Source of the DNA: Thiovibrio sp964588325
GTDB taxonomy: Bacteria; Desulfobacterota; Desulfobulbia; Desulfobulbales; Desulfurivibrionaceae
Length of the DNA: 64,000 nt
NCBI GenBank assembly: GCA_964588325.1
Contig: CAZPOR010000008.1
Span: forward strand, 1-64,000
Direction of reading: 5' to 3'
Program-made: the position numbers and the translations under genes
The notes under the pieces: model-generated
The model's input: the letters and a program-made list of their open reading frames with translations, nothing else
What the model was told of the DNA's origin: nothing
Databases searched by the model: none
Shown: piece by piece, positions 43,631-50,356 of the stretch
Layout of the letters: every line of letters begins with the position of its first letter
How positions within the stretch are numbered: the first letter of the stretch is position 1

Positions 43631-45745
43631 TCAGGCCAAGCCGCGCTGAAAATTGAAGAGCGTGGTCTCCGGCAAAGACTGATCGGCAGCAAGAGCGGCC
43701 AAAACCTGCTTGCCCCTTGCGGACATACCCCCGCAATGGCTCAGGTCAACGATGATCCGGGTGCAGCCCATGCGTTTAAGTTCAACACCATGGCCCAGCA
43801 GAGAAAAATCCTGGTCCGCCAGAACCTCGGTGAGGCCGTGGTGCTGGAAAACACGGTACCCCTCTCCCCCTTCGGCCCGCAGCCCCGAACCAGGCCTTAC
43901 CCCCCGGACCGGGATGCGGGACAGCATCGCCACCAGCGGGCTGTAGACCGTGACCGCCAGGGGAGGCAGATGGTCTGCCCGGCGGAAAAGTTCCTGAAGA
44001 TTCTTATGGTCATCCTCCAGATCAACGGTGAGTTCGGCAAGCCCCAGCTCCTGCCAGGCAAGGGCGGCTTGGCTGTTCAGAGCATAGCAGCGGAAGCCGC
44101 CCAGCAGGGTCAGGCCGGACAACCCGGTAAACAGGGGAAGATGCCCGAGATTGTTGAGCCGGAACCGCTGAAATCCCTGCCCCGCGAGCATCCCAACCGC
44201 CCTCCGGTATTCGTCCCACTCCGGGCCAAAGAGCATGGGCGGAATCTCCCAGATGACCCGCCCCTGCCAATCGCTACGGCGGTGGTCCGCCTTTTTTAGG
44301 ACCGCCATGCTCTCCGGGGTCAGGGACAGCTCAAGGGCGGCAACCCCCGGCTCATCGAGGATCCGAATGTCCTGGGGGCCACCCCCCCGCACGGTCAGAG
44401 CCTGGGCAGAAACGGCCTGGGGAGCAGAGGCAGGCAGCAGAGCGGCAAGGGCCTGCATCCGGGTTTGCTCAAGGAGCTCTTTCCGGGCCGTACTTTTTTC
44501 CACCACTGCCGCCTGATCGAGCGCGGCGCGGCATGCCTCCGGGCTCATGGTAAAGGCGGCCTTGCCCCCAACCTTGAAGACCGTGTCCCCCACCTGGAAA
44601 AAGCCGCCCTTGTCCGGAATCCGCACCCGGACAAAATCCCCGGCCTTGACGACTTTCTGTTTTTTCTGTTCGAGCCAGAGCTCCCGCACCGTAAAACCGG
44701 TTCCTGCCTGGTCGTTTTGCGGCTGGACTCGAATCCGATCCCCCACATGCAGCCGGTCGCTGGTCGTAAAACCGAGCATGCCGCCGCGCAGCGAAGTCAC
44801 CTGGCCGAGATGCTTCCCAAGAGTCCCTTGCGTGGCGGAATCGGCAATCGCCGAGGGGATAGACCCGGTGAGAAACCCCTTGGTGGCCTTACGGCCAAAG
44901 GAGAGGGCCAATTGCTCCTCGGCCTCCTGCATCGCCTGCTTGCGCCCGCTTTCCGGGGCGTCCAGCGCCAGCCGGTAGGCCGCCACCACCCGGGCCACAT
45001 ACTCGGCGCTCTTCATCCTGCCTTCGATCTTGAGGCTGACAACCCCGGCCTTGAGCAACTGGGGCAGCAGGGAAAGGGCGGAAAAATCGCTGGTGGAAAA
45101 ATGGTAGCCCGGCTGCTCCCGGTTGCGATAGCTCCGGCGGCAGGGCTGGGCGCAGCGGCCCCGGTTGCCGCTCATCCCGCTCACCGCGGAGGAAAACAGG
45201 CACTGGCCGGAAACGGAAAAACACAAGGCCCCGTGGACAAAATGCTCCAACTCGATGGTGCTCTGTTGCCGGATCGCCCCGATCTCGGCCAAGGAGAGCT
45301 CCCGGGCCAGCACCGCCCGGGTGAAGCCCATTTGCTCCAGCATCTTGACCCCGGCCGCGTTGTGCACAGCCAACTGGGTTGAGGCGTGCAGAGGCAAACC
45401 GGGGAAATGGGTGCGGGCCAGCCGCCAGACCCCGAGATCCTGGATGATCAGGCCATCGACCCCGATCCCGGCCAGATCGGCCACAATCCCCGCCACCCGG
45501 GGCAGCTCCTTTTCCTTGATCAGGGTGTTGAGGGCGATGTACAGCCGACGGTGGTGGTGATGGGCATGGGTGGTCATCTTCTCCACCTCGTCCACAGTAA
45601 AATTCTTGGCCTTGGCCCGGGCGGAAAACTCCTGCAGGCCGCAGTATACGGCATCGGCCCCGTTCTCCAGGGCGGCGAAAAATGACTCCACGCTCCCCAC
45701 CGGGGCCAGAAGCTCCGTTTTCCTGTTTATTTTCCGAGGCATCAT
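43631..45745 (-). CDS. U32 peptidase-family protein (RlhA-like, with DUF3656)
   Basis: A 704-residue protein: U32 domain at the N-terminus (TELLAPVGSVESFFAALENG, then GLIIQDLGVWRLARTHFPGL, ELEHFVHGALCFSVSGQCLF and the Cys cluster SGMSGNRGRCAQPCR) and a C-terminal extension with the DUF3656 region (IKIEGRMKSAEYVARVVAAY-like core onward). This size and layout match E. coli RlhA, which hydroxylates C2501 of 23S rRNA with prephenate-dependent chemistry, rather than a true protease. Four cysteines in the U32 core could hold an Fe-S cluster. ATG 45745 or 45742; GGGACGGGAAAG precedes. Confidence 0.9.
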   Translation of the reverse strand: MMPRKINRKTELLAPVGSVESFFAALENGADAVYCGLQEFSARAKAKNFTVDEVEKMTTHAHHHHRRLYIALNTLIKEKELPRVAGIVADLAGIGVDGLIIQDLGVWRLARTHFPGLPLHASTQLAVHNAAGVKMLEQMGFTRAVLARELSLAEIGAIRQQSTIELEHFVHGALCFSVSGQCLFSSAVSGMSGNRGRCAQPCRRSYRNREQPGYHFSTSDFSALSLLPQLLKAGVVSLKIEGRMKSAEYVARVVAAYRLALDAPESGRKQAMQEAEEQLALSFGRKATKGFLTGSIPSAIADSATQGTLGKHLGQVTSLRGGMLGFTTSDRLHVGDRIRVQPQNDQAGTGFTVRELWLEQKKQKVVKAGDFVRVRIPDKGGFFQVGDTVFKVGGKAAFTMSPEACRAALDQAAVVEKSTARKELLEQTRMQALAALLPASAPQAVSAQALTVRGGGPQDIRILDEPGVAALELSLTPESMAVLKKADHRRSDWQGRVIWEIPPMLFGPEWDEYRRAVGMLAGQGFQRFRLNNLGHLPLFTGLSGLTLLGGFRCYALNSQAALAWQELGLAELTVDLEDDHKNLQELFRRADHLPPLAVTVYSPLVAMLSRIPVRGVRPGSGLRAEGGEGYRVFQHHGLTEVLADQDFSLLGHGVELKRMGCTRIIVDLSHCGGMSARGKQVLAALAADQSLPETTLFNFQRGLA

Positions 45746-45866
45746 CTTTCCCGTCCCTGTATCACAAGCGCAATCGCGCATCCTGCCTTCTTTTTGCCGT
45801 GGCCAGACTACCATGCCCGTCAAAACAGGGGCAACGGAAATCGATGGCTGCCCGGCACAGCCACCC

Positions 45867-45920
45867 GACATCCCCTGCCCGCCAGCCGATGTCGCCAGAC
45901 ATCACCCCATGTCCTCTAGG
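45867..45920 (+). promoter_or_regulatory. Control region before the tetraheme cytochrome
   Basis: Contains CCCGACATC, CCGATGTC, AGACATC and CCCCATGTCCTCTAGGAAAA (45905-45924), repeated half sites of the same GACATC/GATGTC type as in front of the glycine-zipper gene. CCCCATGTC is 108 bases before ATG 46013. Suggests both genes answer to one regulator. Confidence 0.6.
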
Positions 45921-46012
45921 AAAACCTCTGGGCCGTGGATAAGATACAGACAACAGGAAAGGGATGTACCAGGGGCCACCCCTGGAAACAAAAAAACTTA
46001 GGAGGAACCACG

Positions 46013-46507
46013 ATGAAAAAAACAATGATTGCTCTTGCCATGGTGTGCGCGGCCGGTCTGACCATGACCATGACCGGCCTGAATACGGCCCAAGCCGCTG
46101 GAAAAACCACGACCCCGGCCCAGGATCTGGTGATCAAGGGGAAGAAACCCGCCATTTTCAGCCATGCCAAGCACACCGCCCTTGGCCTTGATTGCGGGTC
46201 CTGCCACCACGATGCCAAGCACCAGCCCATAACCGAAGCGGCCATCGCCGGGCTGGGGAATACGGCTGGCTTGCAATGCGCAAGCTGCCACAACGCGAAG
46301 TTTGCCAATGCCAAGCTCCAGAAGCCCCTGGACGTGTTCCATGCCCGGTGCAAGACCTGCCACGCCACCGGAGTAAACGGCAAGAAGGGCCCCACCGCCT
46401 GCGCCGCCTGCCATACCGCGGCTGCCGCCGCTCCGGCACAGGCTGATACCCCGGCCGCAGCTCCTGCCCCGGCCAAGAAAAAAAGCAAGGCAGTGGAAGG
46501 CTGCTAA
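46013..46507 (+). CDS. Tetraheme class III (cytochrome c3-like) cytochrome
   Basis: A 164-residue exported cytochrome: signal peptide (IALAMVCAAGLTMTMTGLNT, cleavage near AQAAGK), four CXXCH sites (CGSCH, CASCH, CKTCH, CAACH) and extra axial His in FSHAKHTALG and VFHARCK. The layout is that of cytochrome c3, an electron shuttle in the periplasm of sulfate-reducers and relatives. The C-terminus is an Ala/Pro-rich tail ending KAVEGC; the free terminal Cys is unusual. ATG 46013 with TAGGAGG. Confidence 0.93.
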   Translation: MKKTMIALAMVCAAGLTMTMTGLNTAQAAGKTTTPAQDLVIKGKKPAIFSHAKHTALGLDCGSCHHDAKHQPITEAAIAGLGNTAGLQCASCHNAKFANAKLQKPLDVFHARCKTCHATGVNGKKGPTACAACHTAAAAAPAQADTPAAAPAPAKKKSKAVEGC

Positions 46508-46515
46508 CCGGCGGA

Positions 46516-47031
46516 TCAGCCGATCAGCCAGCTCCGTTGCCGCAGAAACTCCAGCAGCAGTTGCTCCAGGCCATACTGCTGCTGGAGCAGGCGGCCGGCT
46601 CCCTGGTCCAGCCTGTGCATCGGGGCTGGGCCAGCACCCTGCCTGATCTGCCGGCAATTATAATTCAGGCAGAACATGGGCTTGAACACGAGCAAACACC
46701 CCTTTTCCCCGAGAAAACAGCACTCCCCGTCCTCCCGCAGGATTCGCACGGAAACCCCGGCCAGGAGATTGATCAGCAACTGGATCACGTCATTCTCCCC
46801 GGCCATGAAGCTGCTGCAGCATCCGCCGCCAACCTTGGCGCCGCAGACGGAACAGAGGGCGCCGAGGTCCAGGTCCGCCATGATCCGGCTCAGCTCTTGC
46901 TGGCAAAGCACCGCCTGGGACAGCAACCGGGAAAACGGTTCGGCAGTGGCCAGCTCCGGCCCAAGATCGGCATAGAGCCTTTGCGCCACAGCGAGCCGGG
47001 CGTGGATGGTGCCGCCGTACAAATCCTGCAT
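46516..47031 (-). CDS. Cysteine-rich protein resembling YkgJ-type metal-binding proteins
   Basis: A 171-residue (from ATG 47031) cytoplasmic protein. The core has LCSVCGAKVGGGCCSSFMAG, ECCFLGEKGCLLVFKPMFCL and NYNCRQIRQG: nine cysteines spaced like the zinc/iron-chelating YkgJ family (CC...C-FL...C...P-xxC). N-terminal LYGGTIHARLAVAQRLYADL may bind. The start is uncertain; GTG 47055 or a frame reaching 47169 is possible. Its 3' end nearly touches the convergent tetraheme cytochrome. A role in cytochrome or Fe-S supply is only a guess from position. Confidence 0.65.
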   Translation of the reverse strand: MQDLYGGTIHARLAVAQRLYADLGPELATAEPFSRLLSQAVLCQQELSRIMADLDLGALCSVCGAKVGGGCCSSFMAGENDVIQLLINLLAGVSVRILREDGECCFLGEKGCLLVFKPMFCLNYNCRQIRQGAGPAPMHRLDQGAGRLLQQQYGLEQLLLEFLRQRSWLIG

Positions 47032-47171
47032 GGAAAAACGAGGCTGCGTCCCCACTCTGGTCTCCGCCAATGACCCAGACCATGCAGTCACGCTTTTTCT
47101 GGTTTTTTCAGGCCAGGTGTGGTTAGCTGGAGCGATACAAAAATGGGCCCACCGACCATCCAAGCACACAT

Positions 47172-48014
47172 ATGACAGACTCCCGCAAAACCTCGCAACT
47201 CTGCCCCAACTGCCGCCGCCTCATCAGCCGGGATGAACCGGTCTGCCCGTATTGCGGCATCAGGACCCCCGGCGTCTGGTGGAAGAACCACGCCTTCCTG
47301 CGGCTGTTCCACGACCAGGATCTCTTTCTCACGGGCTTGAGCGGCCTCAACATCGCCCTCTTTGTCCTCTCGCTGCTCATGAATCCGCGCGGCATGTCCA
47401 TGGGCATGAACCCCTTCGGTTTTCTCTCCCCGGATAACCGCAGCCTCCTGCTGCTGGGAGCGACGGGCACCATGCCCATCGATGGCCTGCACCGCTGGTG
47501 GTCGCTGGTTTCCGCCAGCTACCTGCACGGCAGCCTGCTCCATCTCGTTTTCAACCTCATCGCCCTGCGGCAGATCGGCCCCCTGGTGATCCAGGAATAC
47601 GGCCTGCCGCGGATGTTTTCCATCTATACCCTGGGCGGCATCGGCGGCTTTCTGCTCTCCTACCTGGCCGGGGTGCCCTTTACCATCGGCGCTTCGGCCG
47701 CGGTCTGCGCCCTGATCGGGGCGGCGCTCTATTACGGAAAGAGCCGGGGCGGCAGCTATGGTCAGCAGGTGTATCAGCAGATCGGCGGCTGGGCCATGGG
47801 CATCTTCGTTTTTGGCCTGCTGGTGCCGGGGATCAACAACTGGGCCCACGGAGGCGGCATGGCAACGGGCATCCTCTGCGGGCTGCTTCTGGGCTATCAG
47901 GAAAACCGCCGCGAACTGCTCAGCCACCGGCTGCTTGGCGGGGCCTGCGCCGGGGGAACGCTTCTGATCCTGCTCTGGGGTGTGACAACCTCGGTCATCT
48001 ACCGTTTTTTCTGA
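47172..48014 (+). CDS. Rhomboid intramembrane serine protease with zinc ribbon
   Basis: A 280-residue protein: N-terminal zinc ribbon (LCPNCRRLISRDEPVCPYCG), then a six- to seven-helix rhomboid fold with SASYLHGSLLHLVFNLIALR, the catalytic Ser in IGASAAVCALIG and His in NNWAHGGGMATGIL. It cleaves membrane helices of unknown substrates. The ribbon is a common N-terminal addition. Divergent from the Cys-rich protein gene. Confidence 0.93.
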   Translation: MTDSRKTSQLCPNCRRLISRDEPVCPYCGIRTPGVWWKNHAFLRLFHDQDLFLTGLSGLNIALFVLSLLMNPRGMSMGMNPFGFLSPDNRSLLLLGATGTMPIDGLHRWWSLVSASYLHGSLLHLVFNLIALRQIGPLVIQEYGLPRMFSIYTLGGIGGFLLSYLAGVPFTIGASAAVCALIGAALYYGKSRGGSYGQQVYQQIGGWAMGIFVFGLLVPGINNWAHGGGMATGILCGLLLGYQENRRELLSHRLLGGACAGGTLLILLWGVTTSVIYRFF

Positions 48015-48048
48015 ACCGTACGCTCATCAATGGCAAGGGGACGGACGC

Positions 48049-48570
48049 TTATTTTCTCCGCTGCCGCGCCTTGTCAAGACACCGGGGGCAGATGCCGTGG
48101 GAGAATTTGGCGTCTGTCCGCTGGGAGATGTAAGACTCGATCTCTTTCCAGGATTCCTGAGCCGAGGAATCCCCGCCCGTGATTCTGATCTTCTTGCATT
48201 CCATGCAGATGGGCAGCAGCCCCTGGATGGTCTGCTGGATCTCGCTGATCATCCTGGCATGGAGCACGATGCCGAGAAACACGAAGACCGCCCCGAGAAG
48301 AAAGATAATACTGACCCAAAACATGCCCAGGTTCGTCTTGCCCAGGAGCACGCTCATGGCGACCACCACATAGCCGGCAAGAAAAAAGAACATCAAGAGC
48401 CGGTTTATCCTGAGAAACCGGAGCACATAGGCCTGACTGCGCTCGGCAATGAGCGGCGTCGCCTTGAACAGCCCCCGCAGATGCACAATGCTGATCCCGA
48501 GGATCACGGCGCCGCAGGCGATGAAAAATACCGCGATGCGGGTCTGCCAATCCAAGGCCTGCCAATCCAT
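48049..48570 (-). CDS. Three-helix membrane protein with CKKIR/SHGICPxC metal-binding tail
   Basis: A 173-residue protein with three transmembrane segments (about 10-30, 57-77, 83-105) and a C-terminal soluble domain: LLPICMECKKIRITGGDSSA, WKEIESYISQRTDAKFSHGI and CPRCLDKARQRRK. The same C-terminal module (CxxCKKIR ... FSHxICPxC) ends the response regulator at 49225-49884. The four cysteines should bind zinc. The module is seen attached to signalling proteins in several bacteria; its job is unknown. GGAG lies upstream of ATG 48570. Confidence 0.75.
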   Translation of the reverse strand: MDWQALDWQTRIAVFFIACGAVILGISIVHLRGLFKATPLIAERSQAYVLRFLRINRLLMFFFLAGYVVVAMSVLLGKTNLGMFWVSIIFLLGAVFVFLGIVLHARMISEIQQTIQGLLPICMECKKIRITGGDSSAQESWKEIESYISQRTDAKFSHGICPRCLDKARQRRK

Positions 48571-48724
48571 GTTTTTTTCTCCGAATGCAGCGAGTATTCT
48601 TCCACAATCCGCCCCATGTTGCTTCCGTTTGGAGGCCGGATCTCCGCGAACCACGATACAATCATTTTTTCCCGCTTCCTTCAACAGGTTATTGCGCCAG
48701 GCTTACCCGATGCCCGGGTCCAAT

Positions 48725-48754
48725 AAAAAAAGGCAGGTTTCCCCTGCCTTTTTT
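48725..48754 (-). terminator. Bidirectional terminator after the selenopeptide gene
   Basis: GGCAGG (48732-48737) pairs with CCTGCC (48743-48748), with T runs on both strands (48749-48754 plus; A run 48725-48731 gives T on minus). It lies 34 bases past the final stop of the selenopeptide gene. Confidence 0.88.
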
Positions 48755-48766
48755 GAAGATATCTTC

Positions 48767-48783
48767 GAACGCAACCTGCGCTC
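48767..48783 (-). promoter_or_regulatory. SECIS-like hairpin for the second Sec codon
   Basis: GAGCGC-AGGTT-GCGTTC on the minus strand, 6-bp stem (one G-U pair) and 5-base loop whose second base is G, 21 bases after TGA 48797-48799. Bacterial SECIS elements have a G at the loop start 16-37 bases after UGA. The loop AGGTT is close to the AGGUCU loop of E. coli fdhF. It lies beyond the third (stop) TGA. Confidence 0.75.
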
Positions 48784-48787
48784 TATT

Positions 48788-49066
48788 TCAGCCGCCTCAG
48801 CCGCTTTTCCCGGACTTGCTTTTTTCTTCTTCCTTCTTCTTTTTGGCTTTTGCCGCTTCCTCTTCCGGAGTGCCTTTCGTTTCCGCTGCTCCTTTTTCCG
48901 CCCCAGCCTTGGCCTTTTCCTCAGTGCTCACGGCACTGCCCTTGCTGCCGCCTCAGCCGCTGCCGCCGGCGCCATTCGCCGCAGGGGGTGCGGCCAGGCC
49001 GGCCCCGCTCAGCAGGCTGGCGATGCCAAACCCCGCCAAAAATTTTTTCAGATCCTTGGTTTCCAT
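48788..49066 (-). CDS. sbtA: Selenocysteine-containing SbtA-type RiPP precursor peptide, two in-frame UGA
   Basis: Read from ATG 49066 with a perfect AAGGAGGG ribosome site, a 92-residue peptide: leader METKDLKKFLAGFGIASLLS, a Gly/Ala stretch, then NGAGGSG-Sec-GGSKGSAVS, a charged low-complexity middle (AEKGAAETKGTPEEEAAK, a run of Lys/Glu) and the end SGKSG-Sec-GG followed by a TGA stop at 48790-48788. Internal TGA codons: 48955-48953 (residue 38) and 48799-48797 (residue 90). Both sit in the same SG-U-GG motif. Each has a SECIS-like hairpin downstream (see separate entries). The leader and repeated S-G-C/U-G-G core fit the SbtA family of thio(seleno)oxazole-modified peptides known from Geobacter-type bacteria, whose maturase SbtM is a radical SAM/SPASM protein; a matching gene is at 57489-55897. 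Conventional translation would stop at residue 37. The mature product and its activity are unknown. Confidence 0.9.
48922..48938 (-). promoter_or_regulatory. SECIS-like hairpin for the first Sec codon
   Basis: CAGTGC-CGTGA-GCACTG on the minus strand, perfect 6-bp stem, loop with G in position 2, 22 bases after TGA 48953-48955. Position and shape fit a bacterial SECIS element. Confidence 0.75.
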
Positions 49067-49224
49067 AAGACCCTCCTTGCAATCGCTTGCGTTGTGGAGA
49101 AATGAGAAAACCGGATTCTTCCGGCCCCTGCTTGATCGAATCAGGATAGGACTGTCCGATCACACCCTGGTAACAGTATCAAGAAATCCCATGCAAAAAG
49201 CAACAAAAAATCCCGAGGGCACCG

Positions 49225-49884
49225 CTAACATTCCTTGAAAGGATCGGTATTTCCGGGCGGTTCCGGGTAGAGTTCCGGGTAGAGCTTGTGGCTGCAATCC
49301 GGGCAGATCGAATGGCTGAACTCGGCATTGGAGTGTTTCTGAATATATGCCTCCACCTGCTGCCAGTATCCCGTATCGTCCCGGATCTTCTTGCAGGAGG
49401 CGCAGATCGGGATAAATCCGCTCAGCAGCTTCACCTTTGCCAGCGCCTCCTGCAGCTCGGCAATAACCTGCTCCTTTTCGTTCTCGATCCTCTTGCGCTC
49501 AATGGCGTAGCGGATGGAACGGACCAGCATCTCCCCGTTGACCTGCCCCTTGACCAGATAATCCTGCGCCCCGCAGTTCACCGCCTCAAGGCCAACCTCG
49601 TGATCCGCCAACCCGGTCATCACCACAATGGGCAGATACTTCACCCCCGAGGCCAGCTTCCGGACAGTATCCATGCCCTGGCTGTCCGGCAGGCCGAGAT
49701 CGGAGATGATGAGATCGAAGGCGCCCTCCCCTGCCCGGCGGATCCCGTCATCGAGCCGGGTAACGTGCTGGATCGCAATATCCCCCGTTGCCTCACTCCC
49801 GCCGGCTGGCGATTCCCGCAGCATTTCCCGGATAAGAAATGCATCGGCCTGATCATCTTCGATAAGAAGAATCCTGATTTTCAT
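49225..49884 (-). CDS. Response regulator with C-terminal CKKIR/SHSICPxC module
   Basis: A 219-residue protein: receiver domain (1-130) with acidic pair in LLIEDDQADAF, phosphoacceptor in LIISDLGLPDSQG and Lys in DYLVKGQVNG, then a coiled coil (about 130-155, ERKRIENEKEQVIAELQEAL) and a metal-binding tail GFIPICASCKKIRDDTGYWQ, EFSHSICPDCSHKLYPELYP. No DNA-binding domain. It lies 12 bases after another response regulator in an operon led by two lipoproteins and a histidine kinase. Confidence 0.9.
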   Translation of the reverse strand: MKIRILLIEDDQADAFLIREMLRESPAGGSEATGDIAIQHVTRLDDGIRRAGEGAFDLIISDLGLPDSQGMDTVRKLASGVKYLPIVVMTGLADHEVGLEAVNCGAQDYLVKGQVNGEMLVRSIRYAIERKRIENEKEQVIAELQEALAKVKLLSGFIPICASCKKIRDDTGYWQQVEAYIQKHSNAEFSHSICPDCSHKLYPELYPEPPGNTDPFKEC

Positions 49885-49896
49885 GGGGGCACCTTC

Positions 49897-50340
49897 CTAT
49901 TGTTCTTTCGCCGGCATCCTGGCGATGGTGAACCAAAATTCCTCGATCATGGCCACCACCTTGGAAAAAGCCGCAAAGCTGATCGGCTTGGTGATGTAGC
50001 AGTTGGCGCCCAGATCGTAGCATGCGGCAATGTCGGCCTCCGCTTCGGAGGTGGTGAGCACCACCACCGGAATGGCGCGCAGGGCCGGATCCCCCTTGAT
50101 TTCCCGAAGCGTCTCCTTGCCGTCTTTCCGCGGCATATTGAGATCGAGCAGCACGATATCCGGTCGCACCGCTTCGGTGTACGGCGGTTCTTTTTTTAAA
50201 AATTTCAGGGCCTTTTCGCCGTCATCCACCACATGCAGATTGACCAGCATCGTGGCCTCCCGCAGCCCTTCCCTGGTCAATTCCACATCGCCGGGGTCGT
50301 CGTCCACCAGCAGGATGTCTATCCGATGCGGATTGGTCAT
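49897..50340 (-). CDS. Single-domain response regulator (Rcp1/CheY-like)
   Basis: A 147-residue receiver domain: ILLVDDDPGDVELTREGL, phosphoacceptor in IVLLDLNMPRKDGKETL, VVLTTSEAEADI and CYITKPISFAAFSKVV. The long beta4 insert (FLKKEPPYTEAVRPD) is typical of the phytochrome-type Rcp1 group that pairs with PAS/GAF kinases. ATG 50340; GAGAGGATG upstream. Immediately downstream of the kinase gene. Confidence 0.93.
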   Translation of the reverse strand: MTNPHRIDILLVDDDPGDVELTREGLREATMLVNLHVVDDGEKALKFLKKEPPYTEAVRPDIVLLDLNMPRKDGKETLREIKGDPALRAIPVVVLTTSEAEADIAACYDLGANCYITKPISFAAFSKVVAMIEEFWFTIARMPAKEQ

Positions 50341-50356
50341 GATTGCATCCTCTCTC

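Noticed and set aside
48788..49066. The two internal TGA codons in the sbtA region as sequencing errors or a pseudogene
   Set aside because: Both are embedded in the same SG-U-GG motif, both have a correctly placed SECIS-like hairpin, the ribosome site and terminator are intact, and a fitting maturase gene is nearby.
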